DNA from: JAKASV01 sp963754845
Lineage (GTDB): Bacteria; Babelota; Babeliae; Babelales; Vermiphilaceae
Assembly (NCBI GenBank): GCA_963754845.1
Contig: CAVWHE010000001.1
Location: 558,001-622,000, forward strand
DNA length: 64,000 nucleotides
Direction of reading: 5' to 3'
Each line of letters starts with the position of its first letter. Positions within the stretch are counted from its first letter, which is position 1. The notes below the pieces were generated by a model. The model had not been told where the DNA came from, did no database searches, and was given only the letters and a program-made list of their open reading frames with translations. Made by a program: the position numbers and the translations under genes. Positions 26,287-38,840 of this stretch are shown here, in pieces.

Positions 26287-26646
26287 AAGGGCCGGGAGTC
26301 GAAGCTTTCGCTGTCGAAAAGCCAGCGCCGCTTAAGGAGGTTGCCGACATAGATCGTATGTCCGTTGTGAAAGTCCCTGTTTGTAAGGCCATCGCAGATG
26401 AGGTGAAGCGACGAGGGGAGGAGGACGGCGTTGGGCATGGTGGTCGTGCGCATACACGTGGGCATAGCCACGAAGCTGGGGGTCATGGGAATAAGTTAGG
26501 AGGATGAGCACGAGTTGACCTGCGCAGGGGAGGGATGAGCTGATGTGATGGTATGACGGGGGTGATTGATATTGATAGGGCTGGACCGTGGTGGTCCGTC
26601 TTTGGATGTTTTTTCTTCTATTACCGTTGCGTGAAAGGATGATCAC

Positions 26647-26973
26647 ATGGACAAAATGATGATTGCCGCGTGTCTGTCTGTTTTTTGCGGAGTGTCGCTG
26701 TGGGCGGCTACTGAGGCTGTTGATGACACAGATGTCGTCGAAGGGCCAGAAGCCAAAGCTTTCGCCGTCGAAGAGTCAGCGCCGCTTAAGGAGGTTGCCG
26801 ACATAGAAGGGCCGGGAGTCGAAGCTTTCGCTGTCGAAAAGCCAGCGCCGCTTAAGGAGGTTGCCGACATAGATCGTATGTCCGTTGTGAAAGTCCCTGT
26901 GTCGTCGAAGGGCCAGAAGCCAAAGCTTTCGCCGTCGAAGAGTCAGCGCCGCTTAAGGAGGTTGCCGACATAG
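26647..26973 (+). CDS. Array copy 2: secreted chimeric protein, frameshifted tail
   Basis: A 108 aa protein identical to copy 1 except for Lys in place of Glu in the frameshifted tail (SPSKSQ). It has the same signal peptide, the same duplicated 22-residue segments and the same 167-bp internal duplication. The His-rich tail sequence is still present downstream in another frame, so loss of the 167-bp duplication by recombination would restore the 126-aa form. Confidence 0.5.
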   Translation: MDKMMIAACLSVFCGVSLWAATEAVDDTDVVEGPEAKAFAVEESAPLKEVADIEGPGVEAFAVEKPAPLKEVADIDRMSVVKVPVSSKGQKPKLSPSKSQRRLRRLPT

Positions 26974-27333
26974 AAGGGCCGGGAGTCGAAGCTTTCGCTG
27001 TCGAAAAGCCAGCGCCGCTTAAGGAGGTTGCCGACATAGATCGTATGTCCGTTGTGAAAGTCCCTGTTTGTAAGGCCATCGCAGATGAGGTGAAGCGACG
27101 AGGGGAGGAGGACGGCGTTGGGCATGGTGGTCGTGCGCATACACGTGGGCATAGCCACGAAGCTGGGGGTCATGGGAATAAGTTAGGAGGATGAGCACGA
27201 GTTGACCTGCGCAGGGGAGGGATGAGCTGATGTGATGGTATGACGGGGGTGATTGATATTGATAGGGCTGGACCGTGGTGGTCCGTCTTTGGATGTTTTT
27301 TCTTCTATTACCGTTGCGTGAAAGGATGATCAC

Positions 27334-27714
27334 ATGGACAAAATGATGATTGCCGCGTGTCTGTCTGTTTTTTGCGGAGTGTCGCTGTGGGCGGCTACTG
27401 AGGCTGTTGATGACACAGATGTCGTCGAAGGGCCAGAAGCCAAAGCTTTCGCCGTCGAAGAGTCAGCGCCGCTTAAGGAGGTTGCCGACATAGAAGGGCC
27501 GGGAGTCGAAGCTTTCGCTGTCGAAAAGCCAGCGCCGCTTAAGGAGGTTGCCGACATAGATCGTATGTCCGTTGTGAAAGTCCCTGTTTGTAAGGCCATC
27601 GCAGATGAGGTGAAGCGACGAGGGGAGGAGGACGGCGTTGGGCATGGTGGTCGTGCGCATACACGTGGGCATAGCCACGAAGCTGGGGGTCATGGGAATA
27701 AGTTAGGAGGATGA
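27334..27714 (+). CDS. Array copy 3: secreted chimeric protein with His/Gly-rich tail
   Basis: A 126 aa protein. The N-terminal ~75 residues (signal peptide plus two 22-residue repeats) match the last gene of the array; the C-terminal ~50 residues match the first gene. The junction falls at ADI|DRMSVV. It has no frame disruption. The His/Gly tail suggests metal binding or an unstructured exported tail. No known family. Confidence 0.6.
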   Translation: MDKMMIAACLSVFCGVSLWAATEAVDDTDVVEGPEAKAFAVEESAPLKEVADIEGPGVEAFAVEKPAPLKEVADIDRMSVVKVPVCKAIADEVKRRGEEDGVGHGGRAHTRGHSHEAGGHGNKLGG

Positions 27715-27853
27715 GCACGAGTTGACCTGCGCAGGGGAGGGATGAGCTGATGTGATGGTATGACGGGGGTGATTGATATTGATAGGGCTGGACCGTGGTG
27801 GTCCGTCTTTGGATGTTTTTTCTTCTATTACCGTTGCGTGAAAGGATGATCAC

Positions 27854-28234
27854 ATGGACAAAATGATGATTGCCGCGTGTCTGTCTGTTTTTTGCGGAGT
27901 GTCGCTGTGGGCGGCTACTGAGGCTGTTGATGACACAGATGTCGTCGAAGGGCCAGAAGCCAAAGCTTTCGCCGTCGAAGAGTCAGCGCCGCTTAAGGAG
28001 GTTGCCGACATAGAAGGGCCGGGAGTCGAAGCTTTCGCTGTCGAAAAGCCAGCGCCGCTTAAGGAGGTTGCCGACATAGATCGTATGTCCGTTGTGAAAG
28101 TCCCTGTTTGTAAGGCCATCGCAGATGAGGTGAAGCGACGAGGGGAGGAGGACGGCGTTGGGCATGGTGGTCGTGCGCATACACGTGGGCATAGCCACGA
28201 AGCTGGGGGTCATGGGAATAAGTTAGGAGGATGA
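27854..28234 (+). CDS. Array copy 4: secreted chimeric protein with His/Gly-rich tail
   Basis: I see no difference from copy 3 in the 126-residue protein or in the surrounding 520-bp unit, including the ribosome site and the intergenic hairpin. Identity at this level implies very recent duplication or continuing gene conversion. Confidence 0.6.
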   Translation: MDKMMIAACLSVFCGVSLWAATEAVDDTDVVEGPEAKAFAVEESAPLKEVADIEGPGVEAFAVEKPAPLKEVADIDRMSVVKVPVCKAIADEVKRRGEEDGVGHGGRAHTRGHSHEAGGHGNKLGG

Positions 28235-28373
28235 GCACGAGTTGACCTGCGCAGGGGAGGGATGAGCTGATGTGATGGTATGACGGGGGTGATTGATATT
28301 GATAGGGCTGGACCGTGGTGGTCCGTCTTTGGATGTTTTTTCTTCTATTACCGTTGCGTGAAAGGATGATCAC

Positions 28374-28997
28374 ATGGACAAAATGATGATTGCCGCGTGT
28401 CTGTCTGTTTTTTGCGGAGTGTCGCTGTGGGCGGCTACTGAGGCTGTTGATGACACAGATGTCGTCGAAGGGCCAGAAGCCAAAGCTTTCGCCGTCGAAG
28501 AGTCAGCGCCGCTTAAGGAGGTTGCCGACATAGAAGGGCCGGGAGTCGAAGCTTTCGCTGTCGAAAAGCCAGCGCCGCTTAAGGAGGTTGCCGACATAGG
28601 TGCCCCTGTTGCGGCTGTAACTGCCGAACAAGAACTTCTCGCACCCGCACCACGTGGCGAGCCCGCTATTAAGCCTGCAGTTGTTGGTGGTGGTGAAGGA
28701 GTGGTTGGGGAGGCAGGTGCCGCTCCTGTTCTTGAATCCGAGACTAAGGTTGTCGAAACTGGCGTGCAGCCGGTTGCGGCTGTGCCCGAAGTTTTGCCTG
28801 CTCCTTCGGTAACCCCAGCATCTGAAGAGGGCGAGGGTTCAGAAGAGGCAGTTGCCTCCAAAGCCGAGGCTGCCGCCATGGCATCGGGGGCAAAGGAGGG
28901 GATTATGCAGGGTGTACCTGCCGAGTCAAGCGACGACGAGTTCGATATGCTTGGAGTTGAGGATGTGGCTAACATTCATGGGCAACCTGGGGAGTAA
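28374..28997 (+). CDS. Secreted Ala/Val/Pro/Glu-rich protein (array founder B)
   Basis: A 207 aa protein sharing the first ~75 residues with the chimeric copies (signal peptide MDKMMIAACLSVFCGVSLWA and the two APLKEVADI repeats), then continuing with a unique acidic, Ala/Pro/Val-rich region (GAPVAAVTAEQELLAPAP...). It ends in an acidic SSDDEFDMLGVEDVANIHG motif. It is probably unstructured in the middle. It is the intact ancestor of the 5' half of the array unit. Function unknown; export is likely. Confidence 0.65.
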   Translation: MDKMMIAACLSVFCGVSLWAATEAVDDTDVVEGPEAKAFAVEESAPLKEVADIEGPGVEAFAVEKPAPLKEVADIGAPVAAVTAEQELLAPAPRGEPAIKPAVVGGGEGVVGEAGAAPVLESETKVVETGVQPVAAVPEVLPAPSVTPASEEGEGSEEAVASKAEAAAMASGAKEGIMQGVPAESSDDEFDMLGVEDVANIHGQPGE

Positions 28998-29055
28998 TTG
29001 ATGTGGTTGGTTGCGTGCACACATGCCGCGTAAGTGAAAAGGGAGGGTTGTAACT

Positions 29056-29844
29056 ATGCGTTTGTATAGCAGGTATAGGCGAGCTCTGGGCGCCATCCTT
29101 GTCATCGTTGCCCTGTCGTGTCCTGACACAAGCGTCGAGGCGCGCGGTGGCGGAGGTGGTCGTGGCGGCGGGGGTGGCCGTGGTGGTGGGGGCCGCGGTG
29201 GCGGCGGATTTCGTGGTGGCGGCGGCGGATTTCGTGGTGGCGGCGGCGGTGTCCGCTATAGTGGTCGCGGAACCGGTTTTGCCCGTGGTCGCGGTTCCAG
29301 CGTAGCCTACCGTGGAAGTGGTTATGGCCGTGGCGCCTACGGGCGTGGCGGGCGCGGTCGTGGTTGGTACGGTGGTCGCGGTCTTCGCTATGGAGCTACA
29401 GGTGCCGCCGCTCTTGGGCTTGTGGGTGCCGGTGCAGCTGTTGCTGGGCACTACGGACGAGGTCTCGGGTACCTCGGCGGCAATGGACGGTGGGTTAACG
29501 GCAGACGACTTCCTTATCGGCCGGGATACTACCAGCCTGGGCGTGGCTACTATGGCTACCGCGGTGGCTATGGATGGGGATTTTGGCCCGACTTTTATGA
29601 CGAGGGTCCCTGGTGGCATATTTACAACGAAACACCGTACAACATCACCGTTGTTAATGGCGACCTGGATTCGCTCGACCTTGAGCAAGGTGCCGATGGT
29701 GGACTTGTGAGCTATGGCAGCGATGATTTTGTTATCCGCTTGCCCGATGGTCGAGAGCAGCCAGTTGTGGCTGGGTCAAAGCACGGTGTGACGGTGGGAA
29801 CGGATAGCTCGGGAAATCTCGATATACGGGGAGATGGGGATTAG
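29056..29844 (+). CDS. Secreted RGG/glycine-rich protein
   Basis: A 262 aa protein with ATG after GGGAGGG and a signal peptide (MRLYSRYRRALGAILVIVAL, cleaved near VEARG). Residues ~30-110 are almost pure Gly/Arg with RGGGG and FRGGGGG repeats, as in eukaryotic RGG-box RNA-binding proteins. A glycine/alanine-rich hydrophobic segment lies at ~115-135, then a Tyr/Gly-rich section. The C-terminal ~70 residues form a compact domain starting GPWWHIYNETPYNITVVNGD, also beta-rich. Arg-Gly repeats can bind nucleic acid or phase-separate, but export suggests an envelope or host role. It lies 58 bp after the array on the same strand. Confidence 0.65.
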   Translation: MRLYSRYRRALGAILVIVALSCPDTSVEARGGGGGRGGGGGRGGGGRGGGGFRGGGGGFRGGGGGVRYSGRGTGFARGRGSSVAYRGSGYGRGAYGRGGRGRGWYGGRGLRYGATGAAALGLVGAGAAVAGHYGRGLGYLGGNGRWVNGRRLPYRPGYYQPGRGYYGYRGGYGWGFWPDFYDEGPWWHIYNETPYNITVVNGDLDSLDLEQGADGGLVSYGSDDFVIRLPDGREQPVVAGSKHGVTVGTDSSGNLDIRGDGD

Positions 29845-29886
29845 GCCAACGCGTTTTCATACAAAGTGGACGTGTCGGACTTACAA

Positions 29887-29944
29887 GCGCGCGGACTGAG
29901 CGGTCTTCCTGTGCGGAGATGTTCGGCCGCGCGCTGAGTTTTTT
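29887..29944 (+). terminator. Terminator after the glycine-rich gene
   Basis: Perfect 8-bp arms GCGCGCGG (29887-29894) and CCGCGCGC (29927-29934) are followed by TGAG and six T. The 32-nt loop is long but can fold further. It isolates the rRNA promoter from upstream transcription. Confidence 0.55.
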
Positions 29945-30031
29945 CTTGGGGGGCACTGTCAACTATGCTGTTGTATATAAGGCGCCCAGGAAGCTGTTGG
30001 CGGGGCATGGTGAAATGGTCGCGGAGGGAGC

Positions 30032-30094
30032 AAAAAAAAGTTAAAAAATTTTGTTTAAAAAAAATGTTGACAGTGCTTTGAGAGCATGTATAAT
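30032..30094 (+). promoter_or_regulatory. rRNA operon promoter with UP-element-like A/T tract
   Basis: A -35 TTGACA (30067-30072) and -10 TATAAT (30089-30094), both perfect sigma-70 consensus with a 16-bp spacer, lie about 165 bp upstream of 16S. Immediately upstream, 30032-30065 is almost pure A/T runs, as in UP elements of strong rrn promoters. The rest of the 29845-30256 gap shows only the terminator above and the rRNA leader. Confidence 0.85.
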
Positions 30095-30257
30095 TTTACT
30101 CGTCTTAGATACAGAAGGGTTCGCGGCTGATTCGTGGCTTCTTCCCTGCGGGGTCTCTGTCACGTGCCGGTCGCGGTTCTTTCGTGCTTCTTTGAAATAT
30201 ACGAGGAAAACAGGATAAAAATTTTGCCTACTGTCTAATACAGTACTTTGTAGTTTT

Positions 30258-31804
<1,547 letters not shown>

Positions 31805-31948
31805 GAGGGAGATTCAACGGATATCGAAAGATACCCGTTACATTAATTCAATTCATTCTGAATTATTTAGGTGTGTTAATAAGCACTATATAGAAGTATT
31901 GTATGGATGGTAGGCATCCTAATTTAGTATATGCTGCAGCAAAGTTCT

Positions 31949-32025
31949 GGGCCTATAGCTCAGCTGGTTAGAGCACCCCGCTGATAACGGGGAGGTCAGT
32001 CGTTCAAGTCGACTTAGGCCCACCA
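31949..32025 (+). tRNA. tRNA-Ile (anticodon GAT)
   Basis: A 77-nt cloverleaf: acceptor GGGCCTA pairs with TAGGCCC, D arm AGCTCAGCTGGTTAGAGC, anticodon stem CCCCG/CGGGG with loop CTGATAA, T arm GTTCAAGTC, and an encoded CCA. It sits in the 16S-23S spacer, the standard place. Confidence 0.97.
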
Positions 32026-32117
32026 GTGAACTCAGTATTTGGTGGGTCGTGGTCGTTAGAACGATTGCAGATGTCTTCTCCGTTGAGCATTTCGGTTTGC
32101 TGTGTACAAATATTATC

Positions 32118-32193
32118 GGGGATGTAGCTCAGTTGGTAGAGCGTCCGCTTTGCACGCGGAAGGTCAGCGGTTCGAATCCGCTCATCTCCACCA
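32118..32193 (+). tRNA. tRNA-Ala (anticodon TGC)
   Basis: A 76-nt cloverleaf: acceptor GGGGATG pairs with CATCTCC (one G-U pair), anticodon stem TCCGC/GCGGA with loop TTTGCAC, T arm GGTTCGAATCC, and an encoded CCA. It follows tRNA-Ile in the 16S-23S spacer of the rRNA operon. Confidence 0.97.
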
Positions 32194-32333
32194 ACTAATT
32201 ATTGTTACTGTTTATAAATAGTTTTCTCTTAGTATATGATAAGAGTAGTAATAAAAAATTCTTGTGATCTTTGAAATATTTGCACGTGAGTATCCAAATA
32301 ATATTAGAATAACAGGGTAACCAATACAAATTT

Positions 32334-35360
<3,027 letters not shown>

Positions 35361-35466
35361 TTTTTAAAAAATTTTGTCTACTACTGTTAGAATGTAGCTC
35401 AAGTGCAAATATTTCTTCACAAGAGAAAATTTTGAAATTTTTTCAGTTAATCTGAAATAAAAAATT

Positions 35467-35580
35467 TCTGGTGGGTATAGCTGTAAGGAAACACCCGTTC
35501 CCATTCCGAATACGGCAGTTAAGCTTACAGCGCCGATGATACTTGGCTGGTGACGGCCCGGGAAAGTAGGTACCGCCAGA
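35467..35580 (+). rRNA. 5S ribosomal RNA
   Basis: About 114 nt, with 5' TCTGGTGG pairing with 3' CCGCCAGA and the conserved CCCATTCCGAATACGG loop. It closes the rrn operon some 105 bp after 23S. Confidence 0.95.
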
Positions 35581-35593
35581 TTTAAATTAAAAA

Positions 35594-35627
35594 ACCCAGG
35601 AGTTGTACGATGCTCCTGGGTTTTTTT
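35594..35627 (+). terminator. rRNA operon terminator
   Basis: A 9-bp stem ACCCAGGAG / CTCCTGGGT with a 10-nt loop is followed by a run of seven T, 13 bp after 5S. Confidence 0.9.
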
Positions 35628-35762
35628 GGGTGCGCTCGGCATGGGCACAGTTCTCTAGATTGAAAGTATCGGTGGAAGCAGAGGAAAGCCATAGGCGCAA
35701 AGTCTCGACCTGATAAACACGAACTCTGAGGAAGTGTCTCGGACAAACAAAAGTGCGGGTAA

Positions 35763-36202
35763 AACTTAAAAAAATCATGTTCCTATCGCGAACATGAGAT
35801 TGTTTTTGAAAACATGCGGGCCGGTGTTTCTCTTGCGGGAACGTTAACTGTTCCTCAAGGACAGGTTCCTGCGGCCGTCGTGGTGCTCATTGCTGGTTAC
35901 GGCCCGTGGGATAGAGATTTGTCCATGATGGGGCACAAGAGATTTTTTGTTTTGGCTGATTATCTCGCGCACTCAGGCATTGCGACCCTTCGCTTTGATA
36001 AACGTGGTGTCGGTTTGTCGACAGGAAATTACGCAACGGCAACGAGTGCCGATTTTGCCGATGATGTTCGCGCTGGCATCGATTACCTCAAAACTCGCAC
36101 TGATATAGGCGTGTGTCCCATCGGACTTTTAGGATGCAGCGAGGGAGGGATGATTGCGTGCATGGTAGCTGCAGCGTCAACGGATCTTGCCTTCGTTGTA
36201 AC
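35763..36202 (+). pseudogene. Truncated alpha/beta hydrolase, cut by an IS1634-type element
   Basis: The reading frame from 35763 encodes REHEIVFEN...AGVSLAGTLTVP, the usual N-terminal beta strand of this hydrolase family. It continues through LRFDKRGVGLSTG and GLLGCSEGGMIA (nucleophile elbow GxSxGG) and then stops matching at 36202. A stop codon at 35760 and no suitable start before the conserved strand show that the 5' end is missing too; an ATG exists at 35814, already inside the domain. At the 3' end the insertion sequence begins exactly where homology ends, and the rest of the gene (acid Asp and catalytic His) is not on the other side, so a deletion accompanied the insertion. Probably non-functional. 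Confidence 0.75.
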
Positions 36203-37931
36203 CCACATTGGGCAGCTTGTAAAAAAGAACGGATGATTTAACTTTGCACTCATGGAGGGGTAAAGGCGAAAGGCTCATTTAAGCACCTGGCAGGGAAAAA
36301 TGCAGACAAAAGTAGAGAGGCTCGATCATCTTGGGGTAGTTACCGGGGTCATGAGGGATCTAAAAATTTCCCAACTCATCGATGATCTTGTTGGAACCGA
36401 CAGTCAGGAGGAAATAACGACAGGAGAGGCCGTTGTAGCGATGATATTGAACGGATTGGGTTTCTCTGATCGCCCCCTCATGCTCACTCCCCAATTCTTC
36501 GAGAATAAGCCATTGCGCCTGCTTTTTTGCAAGGATGTGGAAGCTGAAACTTTTAATCGGTACAAGTTGGGCAGGGCCTTGGATACAATCTACGACTATG
36601 GTTGCCAGGCCCTGTTTAGCAAAGTTGCCATGGCAGCGTGTGTTACCGAGAAAGTTGATCAAAGGTACCAGCATGCAGACACAACAACGTTTTCGCTGAG
36701 CGGCCAGTATAATCACGAGCTTGATGGTGCCGATGTCGTCGTGGCGCATGGTTATTCGAAGGATAAACGCCCTGACCTTAAACAAGTCATCCTTGAACTA
36801 CTGGCAACACAAGATGCAGGAATTCCCTTGGCCGTGCGCACATGGAAGGGCAACGAATCCGATAACGTAATTCTTGCACAGCGAGCAAAGGAGCTGGTTG
36901 AGAAATTTAAGGCAAGCAACGAGTCTAGGTGCCTCATCGCCGATTCCAAGCTCTATTTTGCCGGCAATGCTGCCTCCTTGAGCGCCATAAACTTTATAAC
37001 CAGAGTTCCCTCGACGATAAAAAAGGAACATGAATCGGTTGCCACGGCCGTCAGCGAGAATGTTTGGTCACGAGTTGACGATGACTATCAGCTGCGCGAA
37101 TTTCCCATTTTTCACTTTGGCTTTCCCCAGCGCTGGATTGTGGTACAATCTGAGGCAGCACGCACGCGTGCCGTCAAATCAGTCGAAAGAGATGTCGCAC
37201 GTGACTACGCATTGCTCAAAGAGCAGCTTGGCAAGGCAGCCAAAAGGACGTTTGCATGCCAGGAAGACGCAGAAAAGGAGATCACTTGTTTGAAAAAAAA
37301 GGCACGCTTTCATACGCTCGAGGAGGTTTCGGTCGAGAGCCTCGTGCACCATGAAAAGCCTGGCCGCCCCTCGATGGATGATGCGTCGAAAAAATATGTC
37401 TACAGGCTGCGTGGTACATTCGTCCCAAAGAGTGGGGTCATCGAAACCGAGATAGCTCACAGGGCCTGTTTTGTCCTTGCAACAACGGTGGGCCACGAGG
37501 TTTCTCCCGACGAAATTTTGCGGCATTACAAAGGCCAGGATTGCGTAGAAAAGGGCTTTGCCTTTTTGAAACACCCGTCCTTCTTTGCTTCATCCCTGTT
37601 TCTAAAGAAAGAGTCTCGGATACAGGCTCTGCTTGTCGTCATGACCCTGGCGTTACTCGTTTACTCCATCGGACAAAGGCGTTTGCGAAGTGCTCTCAAA
37701 ACTCTCAATGAGACGCTGCCAAACCAAATAAATCGTCCGACAAAGCGTCCGACCTTGCGGTGGATTTTTCAAATCCTTGATGGCATAAGCGTAGTGACAG
37801 TTAGTATCAATAACGTTACAAGGACCTTGCTAGACGGCATGACAAGTCTCAGAAAAAAGATTCTCGCCTTCTTTGGTCATGAAGTCGCCCAAATATATGG
37901 CGTGGCCGAGGGCGAGGGTTGCCCAATGTAG
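36203..37931 (+). mobile_element. IS1634-family insertion sequence, apparently complete
   Basis: About 1.73 kb, bounded by short imperfect inverted repeats: CCACATTGGGCAGC at the left (36203) and, on the opposite strand at the right end, CTACATTGGGCAAC (to 37931), with a perfect ACATTGGGCA core. The transposase stop codon falls within the right repeat, as is common for compact IS elements. No direct target duplication is visible next to the ends. The left 41 bp occur again at 42567-42607. Confidence 0.75.
36300..37931 (+). CDS. IS1634-family transposase
   Basis: A 543 aa protein of normal length for the family, with the N-terminal DUF4277-like domain (MQTKVERLDHLGVVTGVMRD) and a DDE catalytic core. 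YQHADTTTFSLSG carries the first Asp; CLIADSKLY carries the second; HYKGQDCVEKGFAFLK carries the Glu with the Y-x(2)-R/K-E-like context. The frame is intact, so the element may still be active. It has disrupted the preceding hydrolase gene. Confidence 0.93.
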   Translation: MQTKVERLDHLGVVTGVMRDLKISQLIDDLVGTDSQEEITTGEAVVAMILNGLGFSDRPLMLTPQFFENKPLRLLFCKDVEAETFNRYKLGRALDTIYDYGCQALFSKVAMAACVTEKVDQRYQHADTTTFSLSGQYNHELDGADVVVAHGYSKDKRPDLKQVILELLATQDAGIPLAVRTWKGNESDNVILAQRAKELVEKFKASNESRCLIADSKLYFAGNAASLSAINFITRVPSTIKKEHESVATAVSENVWSRVDDDYQLREFPIFHFGFPQRWIVVQSEAARTRAVKSVERDVARDYALLKEQLGKAAKRTFACQEDAEKEITCLKKKARFHTLEEVSVESLVHHEKPGRPSMDDASKKYVYRLRGTFVPKSGVIETEIAHRACFVLATTVGHEVSPDEILRHYKGQDCVEKGFAFLKHPSFFASSLFLKKESRIQALLVVMTLALLVYSIGQRRLRSALKTLNETLPNQINRPTKRPTLRWIFQILDGISVVTVSINNVTRTLLDGMTSLRKKILAFFGHEVAQIYGVAEGEGCPM

Positions 37932-37953
37932 GGTGCATGGTTATGCAAGAAAT

Positions 37954-38574
37954 CTATGCAAACAAACCCCTGCAAACGAGTTCCGCGCGTACGTGGCAGG
38001 GACAGCAATAACGGATACCCACGATACCGTGTCTGCGAGCCTCACGTATGTTGTGTTTGTTGTCATCGATGAGGACAACGTTTTTGCCCGTCGGATTGCA
38101 GTCGCGAAGATACTCGGCAAAGAATCGTGGATGAGGTTTTTTGAGGAGCGCGCCGGCGTTGCCGTTGTTGATTTTTGCGGCACTAAAAAGCCCCATGATG
38201 GCAGGAAAACGCACGCACAAGGTCTCAAAGCGCCTTGGACCTATATTTGACATAATGTGGACGTCGCAACCCCTATTTTTAAGCTCCTTGACGAGTGCAA
38301 CGGCCCCAGGGCTAGGGCGGTGGGCATTCATGAGATCAATTGCCAAGGGAACGAGCGTGGGGCAGTATCGTTCAAAGAGCGCAAAAAATTCTTCATCAGT
38401 AGGATCGTTAAACAAGAGTGTGAAACTTTTGATGACAAACTTTATGTTGAGGACGCATGTAAAAATCTTCAATGTATGTTTGTACTCAAGCAAAAGCTTG
38501 GTAACGAGTTTCCAGTCAGGTTTGAAAAGGACGCTATGCAAATCGAAAGCAACAATAGTGTCAGACGGTCCCAT
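37954..38574 (-). CDS. HAD-like hydrolase with DLHxV motif
   Basis: A 206 aa protein with motif I AFDLHSVLF (nucleophile Asp present, usual second Asp replaced by His), motif II MSNIG, the Lys motif KKPHPRFF, and motif III VLIDDNKHNI. An insertion between motifs I and II forms a helical cap. Loss of the acid/base Asp argues for a changed mechanism or a phosphotransfer-poor member. The ATG at 38574 follows GGAAGGG; an upstream ATG eight codons earlier is less well placed. The 3' end lies 22 bp from the IS1634 right end and appears intact. Confidence 0.75.
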   Translation of the reverse strand: MGPSDTIVAFDLHSVLFKPDWKLVTKLLLEYKHTLKIFTCVLNIKFVIKSFTLLFNDPTDEEFFALFERYCPTLVPLAIDLMNAHRPSPGAVALVKELKNRGCDVHIMSNIGPRRFETLCVRFPAIMGLFSAAKINNGNAGALLKKPHPRFFAEYLRDCNPTGKNVVLIDDNKHNIREARRHGIVGIRYCCPCHVRAELVCRGLFA

Positions 38575-38840
38575 AGCAACCCTTCCGTAACAGGGCACAG
38601 TTAAAATATCTCCACTGCACGAGCATCATACGCGGTGTCAGTTTAGGATTTTGCCGCTCAACATGCAATGGCAGAAGCACGAGGTACGATATCGCGACTG
38701 CGTCAACAATCTCCCATGTCTCGGTGCCACAATTATCGCGTTGCCTAAGGCGTTTGAAAGACAGACATTTTATGGGATACTTTACAGGTAGAATCTCTGA
38801 AAAAAACGTGCTCGCTCTTTTTTCGTATAGAGGGACATCC

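Larger units (their letters stand above)
25668..28598 (+). repeat. Tandem gene array: two 687-bp and two 520-bp units plus partial ends
   Basis: Equivalent start codons lie at 25960, 26647, 27334, 27854 and 28374, giving periods of 687, 687, 520 and 520 bp. Sequence between copies is essentially identical; I see one difference (GGAGAG at ~26248 against GAAGAG at ~26937). The 687-bp units contain an internal 167-bp tandem duplication (26046 onward repeated at 26213), which is not a multiple of three. Each unit runs from the 5' half of the last gene's type to the 3' half of the first gene, then an intergenic stretch with a GGACC-GTGGT-GGTCC hairpin (first copy 25896-25910) and the next start. 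This is the pattern left by tandem duplication between breakpoints inside genes A and B. Confidence 0.95.

Noticed and set aside
25668..28598. CRISPR array
   Set aside because: Repeats are 520-687 bp gene-sized units with no short unique spacers and no cas genes nearby.
35776..35796. CATGTTC...GAACATG inverted repeat as a LexA-type box
   Set aside because: The half-sites face the wrong way for known LexA boxes and the site lies inside the truncated hydrolase reading frame; more likely chance or part of the old coding sequence.
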